Source: Candidatus Pacearchaeota archaeon CG10_big_fil_rev_8_21_14_0_10_32_14 (GTDB lineage Archaea > Nanobdellota > Nanobdellia > Pacearchaeales > GW2011-AR1). From it: a stretch of DNA of 12,750 bases. Where the stretch lies: NCBI GenBank assembly GCA_002763085.1, contig PFCY01000027.1:6417-19166 (forward strand). Direction: 5' to 3'. This document shows, piece by piece, positions 1 to 6,484 of the stretch. Every line of letters begins with the position of its first letter. Position 1 is the stretch's first letter. Below the pieces are notes generated by a model. The model was not told the origin of the DNA and ran no database searches. It worked only from the letters and a program-made list of their open reading frames with translations. The position numbers were made by a program, and so were the translations under genes.

Positions 1-121
1 TTTTTCTTTCTTTCCTCCCCCCTCAACCTCGAAGGTAGAGGCTCCTCCCAGATTAGTGGGTTTTCGTCTGAAAGACGAATGTAAGAGGGGAATTTCTAAC
101 ACAAAAAGCGAAATAGAAAAA
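1..121. other. Non-coding structured region at the left edge
   Basis: No convincing gene lies here. One frame on the + strand is open from the edge to TAA at 82-84, but its translation is Ser/Phe-rich and unlike its neighbours. The DNA can fold into a multi-branched structure. CCCCTC (19-24) pairs with GAGGGG (85-90) and encloses three hairpins: CCTC/GAGG (27-30/38-41), CCCA/TGGG (47-50/57-60) and a perfect 7-bp stem (63-69/73-79, loop GAA). It lies just 3' of taw3 on that gene's strand. It may be the end of an IS200/IS605- or REP-like element, or an RNA whose other part lies outside the window. It does not look like a tRNA, because there is no GTTCRANNC arm. Confidence 0.4.
63..79. repeat. 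Perfect 7-bp hairpin downstream of taw3
   Basis: TTCGTCT-GAA-AGACGAA forms a perfect stem with a 3-nt loop, preceded by GTGGGTT. The hairpin at 798-814 has the same design: a G run, then TTTTCG, a 3-nt loop and CGAA. The two flank taw3. It could act at the 3' end of the taw3 transcript, but no T-tract follows it on that strand, so a terminator is not supported. Confidence 0.5.
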
Positions 122-682
122 TTACAATAATTTCTCAAACTTATTTATCTTATCCCAACAGCTTTTAAGTTTCTTGTTTGATTCACTAACACAAATCTCT
201 AAAAAATTATCGTCGATAATTAATTTTCCTTCATAAACTATCGGCAATTCAAGTCTTTCGCTACATCTTGCTTCAAGGACGTATCTACTATCAAATGATA
301 TTGCACTTACATTCTTCCACCCGGCATTTTTTACTATCTCAAAAAGCGATTTCATAGATTCAACATCCTTGCACGCAACATGAATTATCGATGGCTCAAA
401 TTTTAAAACGATATCTTTTTCTTTTTTTATAAAACCGTCTAAATCTATCTTAAGTTCAAAAAAATTAATCGTATCATGATAAGATTTCAATACAACCCCT
501 CTTTTATCTCTTGATACATTTCTAATAATTGTTAATCTTCCAGAACAAGTTGATGTAGTATAATAATTCTTTTTTTTATTTAGCTTTTCACAAAGTTTCA
601 AAATAGGTTTATCCCAGCTCCCCTTAGAAGATTTATCATTTTTAGATAAAACATTTTCTTTTCGTTTTTGAAATTCGTCCAT
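122..682 (-). CDS. taw3: tRNA wybutosine-synthesizing protein 3 homolog (Taw3/TYW3)
   Basis: This is the TYW3/Taw3 family of S-adenosylmethionine-dependent methyltransferases. They N4-methylate the tricyclic wyosine intermediate at position 37 of tRNA(Phe), next to the anticodon. The 186 residues show the family hallmarks: DKSSKGSWD (residues 16-24, the S-x-KGxWD motif), YYTTSTCSGR (40-49, the T-x-CSGR motif), an FEPSIIHV segment (about 95-102) and an AGWKN turn (about 119-123). The length is close to that of archaeal homologs. The ATG at 682 lies 27 nt from the centre of a clear TATA box, which supports a leaderless start. It is divergent from the HAD-fold gene. No other wyosine gene is in the window. 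The family assignment is confident; the exact intermediate methylated is taken from the family. Confidence 0.87.
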   Translation of the reverse strand: MDEFQKRKENVLSKNDKSSKGSWDKPILKLCEKLNKKKNYYTTSTCSGRLTIIRNVSRDKRGVVLKSYHDTINFFELKIDLDGFIKKEKDIVLKFEPSIIHVACKDVESMKSLFEIVKNAGWKNVSAISFDSRYVLEARCSERLELPIVYEGKLIIDDNFLEICVSESNKKLKSCWDKINKFEKLL

Positions 683-702
683 AATCTAAAAACTCTAAAA
701 AT

Positions 703-715
703 CTTTATATATTTT
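703..715 (-). promoter_or_regulatory. TATA box of taw3
   Basis: On the minus strand this reads AAAATATATAAAG, centred 27 nt upstream of the ATG at 682. This is the spacing expected for an archaeal leaderless transcript. Confidence 0.65.
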
Positions 716-733
716 GACATATCATGATTATTA

Positions 734-743
734 CTTATAAATA
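734..743 (+). promoter_or_regulatory. Candidate TATA box for the HAD-fold gene
   Basis: CTTATAAATA is identical to the box before gatC. It predicts transcription from about position 766 and so a leader of 50-115 nt, unlike the leaderless pattern elsewhere. It points away from the taw3 box only 19 nt distant. Confidence 0.4.
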
Positions 744-797
744 TAGAATTTTTTGAATAGACTAAAATTAGGAAATTCAGATATTAAATAGGGGGGT

Positions 798-814
798 TTT
801 CGACTTTGTCGAAA
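798..814. repeat. Perfect 7-bp hairpin upstream of the HAD-fold gene
   Basis: TTTCGAC-TTT-GTCGAAA, preceded by a run of six G (791-796). Its design resembles the hairpin at 63-79. If transcription starts near 766 it lies in the mRNA leader, 4 nt before the ATG at 819. Confidence 0.5.
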
Positions 815-881
815 TTGAATGGGCACTTCTATTCAAAAAATTCACAAAAAAATTAATAAACTAAACAGTCTTTATAGCAAC

Positions 882-1463
882 ATGAAAAAACCCATACTTG
901 CAACAAACATTGACGATTTCCTTATCGATCATTCTGCATTCTTTGAACCCCATAAAGAATGGTTTGATAGAGCCATTAAAAAAACGAAAGATAAAACACT
1001 TTCAAAATGGAAGGGCAGAGAAGATTATTTCCTCGGCGTAAATGAAGCTATGAAAAAACTCATGCCGGATGCTTCCCCCGAACAAAGAACAATCCAAGCT
1101 CGGATGTGGTTTCAAGAAGACGTAATTCGATATATAAAAGAACATCCCGAGGCGGTCAAACTTTCAGTCGTCAATAAATTAAAAAAATTAAAATTGAAAT
1201 ACAAACTTGCATTAATAACGACAAACTCTCAAAATTATATCAATGACATTTTAGAAGCTGCAATATTGGATGATTTATATGATATTATTCTAGGATCGCA
1301 CACTCACGAAGAACCCAATAAATCAGAATTGATTGATCGATTTCTTAAAGAATACGGCCCTCCAAAATATTATATTTCAGGAAAAACCTACGATAAAATA
1401 AATAGCTTGCTTAAAGAAAAAGGTGTTAAAATAATTGGATTGAAAGATCTAGAGAAGATTTAG
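882..1463 (+). CDS. HAD-fold protein with degenerate catalytic motifs
   Basis: A 193-residue protein with the layout of the HAD superfamily: a hydrophobic strand into motif I (PILATNIDDF, residues 4-13), motif II (LITTNS, 111-116), a motif III Lys (K147) and a motif IV-like ISGKTYD (165-171). The usual nucleophilic Asp of motif I (DxD) is Asn (N9), with the second Asp kept (D11). The GD pair of motif IV reads GK. A standard phosphatase reaction is therefore doubtful; a non-catalytic or altered role is inferred. I chose the ATG at 882 because motif I then begins 5 residues in, as is usual for HAD proteins. An in-frame ATG at 819 would add 21 Lys/Asn-rich residues and follows a hairpin and a better TATA box, so it remains possible. 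The gene converges on the EF-hand gene with an 18-nt gap. Confidence 0.7.
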   Translation: MKKPILATNIDDFLIDHSAFFEPHKEWFDRAIKKTKDKTLSKWKGREDYFLGVNEAMKKLMPDASPEQRTIQARMWFQEDVIRYIKEHPEAVKLSVVNKLKKLKLKYKLALITTNSQNYINDILEAAILDDLYDIILGSHTHEEPNKSELIDRFLKEYGPPKYYISGKTYDKINSLLKEKGVKIIGLKDLEKI

Positions 1464-1481
1464 AACTACTCTTAAGAAGAA

Positions 1482-1793
1482 TTACATTCTCAGATGATTC
1501 TTTTTAACAACTGATAAATATTCTTCTCTTGAAACACTTCCATCTTTATTAACATCATACTCCTCAAAAAATCTTTTGACCTGATATTCTTCCGATTCTT
1601 TCTTCATTTCTTCTACAGTTGTTCCACTTAATCCAGCAATAGCACAATTAAATGGTTGATATCTTTCTGTTAAATAATTTAGTCCAACAAGACCAGAAAT
1701 TAAGACAGCTCCACTAACAACTATAACTCCGAGACCCAACACTGAATCCCTCCAAGACCAATCACTTTCATCAACATTATCTTCTAATTCCAT
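1482..1793 (-). CDS. Small membrane protein with one EF-hand
   Basis: About 103 residues: an acidic N-terminus, one transmembrane helix (about 17-40, Gly/Val/Leu-rich) and a C-terminal helix-loop-helix. The loop DVNKDGSVSREE (80-91) has D1, N3, D5, G6, S7, S9 and E12, a complete canonical EF-hand calcium loop. The function beyond probable Ca2+ binding is unknown, and the side of the membrane is uncertain. I chose the ATG at 1793 because an AT-rich TATA-like box is centred about 27 nt upstream. An upstream in-frame TTG at 1856 would add 21 basic residues and overlap the end of the UPF0173 gene by 14 nt; it lacks such support. A single EF-hand is unusual, as these motifs normally work in pairs, so dimerisation is possible. 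Confidence 0.65.
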   Translation of the reverse strand: MELEDNVDESDWSWRDSVLGLGVIVVSGAVLISGLVGLNYLTERYQPFNCAIAGLSGTTVEEMKKESEEYQVKRFFEEYDVNKDGSVSREEYLSVVKKNHLRM

Positions 1794-1812
1794 ATTAGAA
1801 TAAAGTTTAATG

Positions 1813-1827
1813 GATTTAAATAAATTT
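1813..1827 (-). promoter_or_regulatory. TATA-like box of the EF-hand gene
   Basis: On the minus strand this reads AAATTTATTTAAATC, centred 27 nt from the ATG at 1793. It lies within the sequence between that ATG and the end of the upstream gene, and it decides the start choice. Confidence 0.4.
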
Positions 1828-1842
1828 CTATGATTCACTAAT

Positions 1843-2529
1843 TTAACTTTTTTCAAGTATCATCGCCTTTATCCCTTTCTCTTCACAAAGTTCTGCAAAT
1901 TCTCTTGCATCTTCCCGCGTTCCAGCAAGGCTTCCATAATGCATTGGAATGACCAAAGTTGGTTTTATTAGTGAAGCGGCATTCGCCGCTTCTTCAGCAG
2001 TCATGGTATACCGACCACCGACGGGCAAAATCGCAACAAACTCTTTATCTTTTTGACAATAACCAGTCAACTTTTGCATTTCAGGAATCAAGTCGGTGTC
2101 TCCTGAATGATATATAGTGATATTTTCATTGATAAACTTTAAAATATATCCAACCCAATTTTCTTCTTTCGGGTGAAAATGTTTATCCACATTATAGGCA
2201 GGAATCGACGTCAATTTTAAGTTTCCAAAAACAATCTCTTGATTAGGCTCCATCAATAAGATATTAACAGGAACTTTAAATCTCACAACTTTACTCTGTG
2301 CATCAGGAGTAACAACAATAACACAATTTTCTTTAACAACTTTTTCCATATCAGCAAGACTACAATGATCATAATGACTATGTGTAATGAATATATAATC
2401 AGCTTTTTGTATATTATCTAAAGACGGCAAATTATATGGATCTATATAAATGACTCTGCCATCATTTTGATTTATTATCTGAAAACTTGAATGACCAAAC
2501 CACCTAATTTCTATATTGTTGATAATCAT
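1843..2529 (-). CDS. UPF0173-type metallo-beta-lactamase-fold hydrolase
   Basis: A 228-residue cytoplasmic hydrolase of the UlaG/UPF0173 branch of the metallo-beta-lactamase fold. Visible metal ligands are H50-x-H52-x-D54-H55 (THSHYDH), the bridging Asp D144 in HSGDTDLI, and H197 in IPMHYG. The early FGHSSF motif (11-16) and the GGRYTMTAEEA segment (171-181) are typical of the UPF0173 group. The length matches the family, about 225-230 residues. Substrates of most members are unknown; some family relatives hydrolyse lactones or phosphoesters. It starts 24 nt after the DHH gene and has its own TATA-like box (TATTTTAAAG, 2550-2559), so it may be transcribed both with the gat operon and alone. 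Confidence 0.85.
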   Translation of the reverse strand: MIINNIEIRWFGHSSFQIINQNDGRVIYIDPYNLPSLDNIQKADYIFITHSHYDHCSLADMEKVVKENCVIVVTPDAQSKVVRFKVPVNILLMEPNQEIVFGNLKLTSIPAYNVDKHFHPKEENWVGYILKFINENITIYHSGDTDLIPEMQKLTGYCQKDKEFVAILPVGGRYTMTAEEAANAASLIKPTLVIPMHYGSLAGTREDAREFAELCEEKGIKAMILEKS

Positions 2530-2547
2530 GTATAGAGAGGGGCTTAA

Positions 2548-2559
2548 GGTATTTTAAAG
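2548..2559 (-). promoter_or_regulatory. TATA-like box of the UPF0173 gene
   Basis: On the minus strand this contains CTTTAAAATA, centred about 25 nt upstream of the ATG at 2529. It overlaps the last codons of the DHH gene. Confidence 0.45.
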
Positions 2560-3633
2560 ATTGTTATTTATCAAATTTTTCTCAAAATAATCAAGCATTT
2601 GTCGTTTAAACTTTTCTAAATCTTTTCTCATTATCACCCCCCCAGACGCGTTTAAATGCCCCCCACTTATTGCATTATCAAGTCCATTAATACTTGCTTC
2701 AAGCATTTTATTCATTTCAACATTCCCACTTTGATTTCTCGAACTAATTTTAATTTTAGATTGATCGTTAGTAACATCAGATAGCATTACAAACGTATCT
2801 TCTTTATGATTTCCAGAAAAAATAGTTGTAAGCGCGGACATATAATTATATCTCGGAGTATAATGAATAAAATAAAGTTTGTATTTCTCATAATATTTTG
2901 CATATTTTTCGCAATAAGAAACAGATTTTTTTATTTCATCTTCAATCAAATCATAAGCTTCTTCAAGTTTTTTTAAATCCCTCTTTGACAAAATCTTCCA
3001 TATAAGATCAAAGTTTTTTCCTGTATACACCAGCGAGGAATTTATTTTTTTTGCTAAAACTCCGCCCCTACAGTCAAAGGCATTATCTTTTGTAACATTG
3101 CCATATTTTTTTTGAATAAGTTTCATTAAATTTTTATCTTTAAATCCGTAATCTGAAATTAAACTTGCTAACATTAACTCTTCATAATAATCTTCTCTTA
3201 AAGTATCAATTCCAAGATTATAAACAATATATCCGGCAGAGTTTGTCGACGAACATTTTATCACATTTAATTTTGAATATTCTTTTTTATTATTATGTAA
3301 TGGATGATGGTCAATTAGTAAAGTATCAAATTCTTTTGAAATCCTGAAAAAGCCGTCAAAATCATCACTGTCAACCTGTAGATCAGTAATAAAAACTTTT
3401 GTTATATCATATTTTTTCAATTCAGGTATCATATCTCCAATAAAGTTTTTTTGATATGTAACAAATTTTTTATATTTAATATTAAATTTTCTTTTTATTA
3501 GATATTCAGCCAATAAAAAAGCTGAAATAATCCCATCGACATCATTATGAGAAATTAGAGCAATTTCATCCTCTTCTTTCATGTTTTTTATAAAATCGTC
3601 AAAAACTTTTTTATCTCCATGAATGAATTCCAT
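2554..3633 (-). CDS. DHH-family phosphoesterase (RecJ/NrnA-like)
   Basis: A 359-residue DHH/DHHA1 protein. These Mn2+-dependent phosphodiesterases degrade short or single-stranded nucleic acids, or cyclic dinucleotides. Seen here: motif I HNDVDG (29-34), motif II Asp in FITDLQ (D84), the name-giving DHH (108-110), and near the C-terminus the DHHA1 substrate motif GGHLNASGG (about 324-332). It is shorter than bacterial RecJ and has no OB or other added domain, so an archaeal RecJ-like or oligonucleotide phosphodiesterase role is the best guess. It is the last gene of the gat operon: the gatA TGA lies 3 nt before its ATG, and GGTGA and GAGGA just upstream can serve as ribosome-binding sites. 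The exact substrate is unknown. Confidence 0.85.
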   Translation of the reverse strand: MEFIHGDKKVFDDFIKNMKEEDEIALISHNDVDGIISAFLLAEYLIKRKFNIKYKKFVTYQKNFIGDMIPELKKYDITKVFITDLQVDSDDFDGFFRISKEFDTLLIDHHPLHNNKKEYSKLNVIKCSSTNSAGYIVYNLGIDTLREDYYEELMLASLISDYGFKDKNLMKLIQKKYGNVTKDNAFDCRGGVLAKKINSSLVYTGKNFDLIWKILSKRDLKKLEEAYDLIEDEIKKSVSYCEKYAKYYEKYKLYFIHYTPRYNYMSALTTIFSGNHKEDTFVMLSDVTNDQSKIKISSRNQSGNVEMNKMLEASINGLDNAISGGHLNASGGVIMRKDLEKFKRQMLDYFEKNLINNNL

Positions 3634-3636
3634 TCC

Positions 3637-5016
3637 TCATTCACCTAATCCTTCAATCACTTTAGCAATTTGTAACATTTTTTCTTCTTCAAACTTATTC
3701 GCCATGATCTGGATTCCAACGGGTATTTTATCAATTTTCCCCGCGGATAAACTAATCGCGCATATTCCTGCCAAGTTTGCAGGAGTTGTGAAAACATCAT
3801 AAGCATACATCTCTTCAACAGAAATTGATTCTCCAATTTTATGAGGAAGTTTTGGCACCGTCGGACAAATGATAACATCAACTTCTTTGAATGCTTTTTC
3901 AAATTGTTTTTCAATAAACTTTTTCGCTTTTAATGCTAAAAAATAATTTCGTCCTTTATATTCCGCCTTTGTTATCTCACTTCCACCTAAGATTCTTCGT
4001 AAAACTTCTGGTCCACATGAATCTTCAATCTTCAAACCATACCTTCTTCCATCAAACTTTCGAGTTCCAGAAAAAAACTCAACATAAACAAGAGGATAAT
4101 ATGTTGAAACAGCCAAATCTATATGATCAATTTTTATTTTCTTTACTTTCAATTTATATTTCTTTGACAATTCTTCAACTTTTTTATCAATCAAATCTTG
4201 AATCTCTTTTTCAACTTTTAATTCAGAGATATCAAGAACTCCGATTGTTAAATTTTTTTCAGACAAAGAGCAATTTTGCTTATTCATTTCACTCTTCTGG
4301 GAGGGTGGACGAGGGAAGGTGGTGGATTGAGCAAAATCGCGAGGAGAATCAACACTAATAGAATCTCTTTCATCTTTTCCTCTAATTGCATCAAGCATGA
4401 GTGCGCAATCGTCAACAGTTTTAGAAAGCGGACCGATTTGATCAAGACTCATTCCTAAATCTATTAAACCATATCTTGAAACAGATGCGTACGTCGGTTT
4501 TATTCCAACGACCCCGCAATGCGACGCCGGATTTCGTATTGATCCGCCCGTATCAGTTCCTAGAGCAATATCACAAAATCCAGCAGAAACACTCGCAGCA
4601 CTTCCTGATGAAGATCCTCCCGGAATTCTTCCCGGTGCCGCCGGATTTTGACAAACTCCAAAAGCACTCGTCTCCCCACTTGAACCACAAGCGAATTCAT
4701 CCATATTTGTAACTCCAATTATGAGTCCATCTTCTTCTTTTATTTTTTTGACGACGGTAGCATCGTAAGTAGCAATATAATTTTCTAAAGTTTTCGAAGC
4801 GCAAGAAGCGTGTAAACCTTTTACATTTATACACGCTTTAACTAAGACGATTTTACCAGCAAGCTTACCTGCTTTTTTATTTCTTATTTTCTCATCTATC
4901 TTTTTAGCTTCTTCAATGAGTTCTTTTTCATTTCTAAGTTCGAGAACGGCGTTTATCTTCGGATTTTCTTTTTTTATTTTTTCTAAACATTCCTCTAAGT
5001 GAGATTGAGTTGTCAT
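3637..5016 (-). CDS. gatA: Asp/Glu-tRNA amidotransferase subunit A (GatA)
   Basis: GatA is the glutaminase subunit of GatCAB. It frees ammonia from glutamine, which GatB uses to convert Asp-tRNA(Asn) or Glu-tRNA(Gln) to the amide. In 459 residues the amidase-signature triad is intact: Lys60, cis-Ser135 and nucleophile Ser159 (DTGGSIRNPAS), with the spacing of known GatA. RIPGGSSSGSAA and SRYGLIDLGMSLDQIGP are typical GatA stretches. Compared with common GatA, about 17 extra residues (FPRPPSQKSEMNK region, near 4265-4325) lie in the loop before LTIGV. The ATG overlaps the TGA of the upstream Cys-rich gene (5013-5016), suggesting translational coupling. gatC lies three genes upstream; gatB is not in the window. 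Confidence 0.95.
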   Translation of the reverse strand: MTTQSHLEECLEKIKKENPKINAVLELRNEKELIEEAKKIDEKIRNKKAGKLAGKIVLVKACINVKGLHASCASKTLENYIATYDATVVKKIKEEDGLIIGVTNMDEFACGSSGETSAFGVCQNPAAPGRIPGGSSSGSAASVSAGFCDIALGTDTGGSIRNPASHCGVVGIKPTYASVSRYGLIDLGMSLDQIGPLSKTVDDCALMLDAIRGKDERDSISVDSPRDFAQSTTFPRPPSQKSEMNKQNCSLSEKNLTIGVLDISELKVEKEIQDLIDKKVEELSKKYKLKVKKIKIDHIDLAVSTYYPLVYVEFFSGTRKFDGRRYGLKIEDSCGPEVLRRILGGSEITKAEYKGRNYFLALKAKKFIEKQFEKAFKEVDVIICPTVPKLPHKIGESISVEEMYAYDVFTTPANLAGICAISLSAGKIDKIPVGIQIMANKFEEEKMLQIAKVIEGLGE

Positions 5017-5291
5017 TTTTTATCAAATACTAAATCCAGATATTGTTTAACTTTAGTACAACCCTCCTGGCACTTTCTACATAAATCGCATTCTTTAAAT
5101 TTATCTTGACAAAGTAATCTCATATTTATTGGATGATTCTCATAAAGACTATATAAAAATTGAACGTCCTCCTCCTTAAGTTGAGTTTTTTTCATTACGT
5201 CTTCTGGAAACATTCCTTCTGCTTCTAAATAATTTTTAAAATCAGCCGGAAGAGTTACATAAAAAGTGGTCAAATCTGCTAAGCTTGTCAT
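5013..5291 (-). CDS. Cys-rich small protein of the gat operon
   Basis: A 92-residue protein I do not recognise. The first 60 residues look helical and acidic. The C-terminal part holds five cysteines, C61-x6-C68-x2-C71-x2-C74-x3-C78. The last four fit the CxxCxxCxxxC pattern of ferredoxin-type [4Fe-4S] clusters, although the Pro that often follows is absent and zinc binding is equally possible. The ATG follows directly on the stop codon of the nucleotidase gene (no gap), and its own TGA overlaps the gatA start as ATGA. The three are clearly co-translated. The position suggests a partner or regulator of the amidotransferase or the nucleotidase, but that is inference. There is no signal peptide or membrane segment. 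Confidence 0.75.
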   Translation of the reverse strand: MTSLADLTTFYVTLPADFKNYLEAEGMFPEDVMKKTQLKEEDVQFLYSLYENHPINMRLLCQDKFKECDLCRKCQEGCTKVKQYLDLVFDKK

Positions 5292-6146
5292 TTATAACAT
5301 TTCCCCCATTATTCTGTTAACATACGTAAAATCCTGATCGCCAGTCAGAACAACATCGTAAGCATTTCTGAACGCTTCTAAATTTTTTTCTACTTCTTCG
5401 TTTAAGAATCCAATTTTTATTAAATTTTTGTAACGAAACCCTTCGATCATTCCTTCATCTCCAAGAGAATCTCCAAGAAGCAAAACATTTTTTCTATCTT
5501 TTATTTTTTCATAAATAGGATGATTATTAAGTGTAATTTCAGTTTTATTGAAAGTATGAATGATAGGTTCTTTAATTCTCAATGCTCTTCCCATAGAATC
5601 AAATTCATATCGATTTGCTACAACATAAACATTTGGAAACATTAATCCTTGGTATTCTAAATATGCAATAAGCATATCCCCTGGAGCCGCGCTCATGATC
5701 ACTAAAGGTATATTTCTATCATTTAATTCCTTCATAAATTCAAGAGCACCTTTTCTGAATCGCAGAGACCTTTCGTGAACGACTTGCTGAATGATCTTCT
5801 TAGTGAGTCCATTTTTAGCAATCCAGTCAAAATGTTTTTGCCACCGCTCACGCATTTTTTCTTTTTTAGCATCCATTGGATGATCTGAATCAACTTCAAG
5901 GGGATGATATTCTTCGAACATTTCCTCAGCAACTTTCTTATAATCCTCCCCAAGATATTTTGGGTCAGCTCTTAATTGAGAAATTACCGTTGCTGTCCTA
6001 ATTTTTCCATCAGCATCAAGTCCATAGGTAAGTGTCCTATCAAAATCAGCTAACACATGGAATGAATCAGATCCATCTTTTGAGATTTTCTTCTTGACTT
6101 TTTCTAAATTTTTTTCATCAACGATTATTATTTCTTGTTTCACCAT
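5292..6146 (-). CDS. Pyrimidine 5'-nucleotidase-like HAD phosphatase (UMPH-1/cN-III family)
   Basis: A 284-residue protein resembling the eukaryotic cytosolic 5'-nucleotidase III (UMPH-1) family, which dephosphorylates pyrimidine nucleoside monophosphates. HAD motifs are intact: motif I DFDRTLT (D34 nucleophile, D36), the Ser of motif II in VIMSAAPGD (S152), the motif III Lys in HTFNKTE (K201) and motif IV LLLGDSLGDEG (D226, D230). The large cap between motifs I and II is as in cN-III, and the length is near the usual 290. The substrate is inferred from family likeness and could be another phosphomonoester. Its ATG lies inside the end of gatC (7-nt overlap), and the Cys-rich gene follows with no gap, so it is embedded in the gat operon. 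Confidence 0.82.
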   Translation of the reverse strand: MVKQEIIIVDEKNLEKVKKKISKDGSDSFHVLADFDRTLTYGLDADGKIRTATVISQLRADPKYLGEDYKKVAEEMFEEYHPLEVDSDHPMDAKKEKMRERWQKHFDWIAKNGLTKKIIQQVVHERSLRFRKGALEFMKELNDRNIPLVIMSAAPGDMLIAYLEYQGLMFPNVYVVANRYEFDSMGRALRIKEPIIHTFNKTEITLNNHPIYEKIKDRKNVLLLGDSLGDEGMIEGFRYKNLIKIGFLNEEVEKNLEAFRNAYDVVLTGDQDFTYVNRIMGEML

Positions 6147-6424
6147 TTTTTCTTCTCCGCAATTATGACTCCTTTCTTCTTATCTTTATTAGGAGCATTT
6201 TCGAAAAATAAATCTCTATCAAAACTTTCGTCAATTTTTCCGGTTCCTTCGTTTCGTTCAAAATCATCTCTCTCCACGCCGACGTCAATATCTTTGATTT
6301 CTTTCTCTACTTTCTCAAGCTTTTTAGAAAAATCTGTCAAAATTTCTTTTGCTCGTTTGCTTATTTCTTCTCTTTCTTTATCAGAAATTTTTCTCCACGC
6401 GAATTCGTTTTCATTTTTTGACAT
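6140..6424 (-). CDS. gatC: Divergent Asp-tRNA amidotransferase subunit C (GatC-like)
   Basis: A 94-residue, highly charged protein. An N-terminal helix pair (about 10-48: SDKEREEISKRAKEIL, then KKLEKVEKEIKDID) is followed by a low-complexity linker. The tail FFENAPNKDKKKGVIIAEKKKW corresponds to the GatC C-terminal pattern of an NAP motif followed by a basic, hydrophobic strand (bacterial GatC: ANAP...VPKVLE). GatC stabilises the GatA-GatB interface of the amidotransferase. The call rests on this tail, the helical N-terminus and linkage to gatA; overall similarity is low. It is the first gene of the operon, with a leaderless promoter (box 6444-6453). The small size and charge could also suit an unrelated protein, but the NAP tail argues against that. 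Confidence 0.7.
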   Translation of the reverse strand: MSKNENEFAWRKISDKEREEISKRAKEILTDFSKKLEKVEKEIKDIDVGVERDDFERNEGTGKIDESFDRDLFFENAPNKDKKKGVIIAEKKKW

Positions 6425-6443
6425 GATGTATGCAAGAACTCAT

Positions 6444-6453
6444 TATTTATAAG
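6444..6453 (-). promoter_or_regulatory. TATA box of the gatC-gatA operon
   Basis: On the minus strand this reads CTTATAAATA, centred about 25 nt upstream of the gatC ATG at 6424. It is the only clear promoter for the five-gene operon. Confidence 0.6.
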
Positions 6454-6484
6454 ATTAATCCTAGAGGATATAAACTGATATTAC

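Noticed and set aside
1..84. Open frame on the + strand from the left edge to TAA (27 codons, Ser/Phe-rich).
   Set aside because: Its composition is unlike the other proteins, it overlaps a region of strong secondary structure, and a short open frame at an edge is expected by chance.
19..90. Cloverleaf-like folding suggested a tRNA.
   Set aside because: There is no T-arm consensus, no proper acceptor stem length and no plausible anticodon arm.
3933..4712. Three open frames on the + strand opposite gatA.
   Set aside because: They are shadows of the well-supported gatA reading frame, with no promoter and low-complexity translations.
6135..6452. Open frame on the + strand opposite gatC.
   Set aside because: It is a Ser/Phe-rich antisense of the charged GatC sequence; gatC has the promoter and the operon context.
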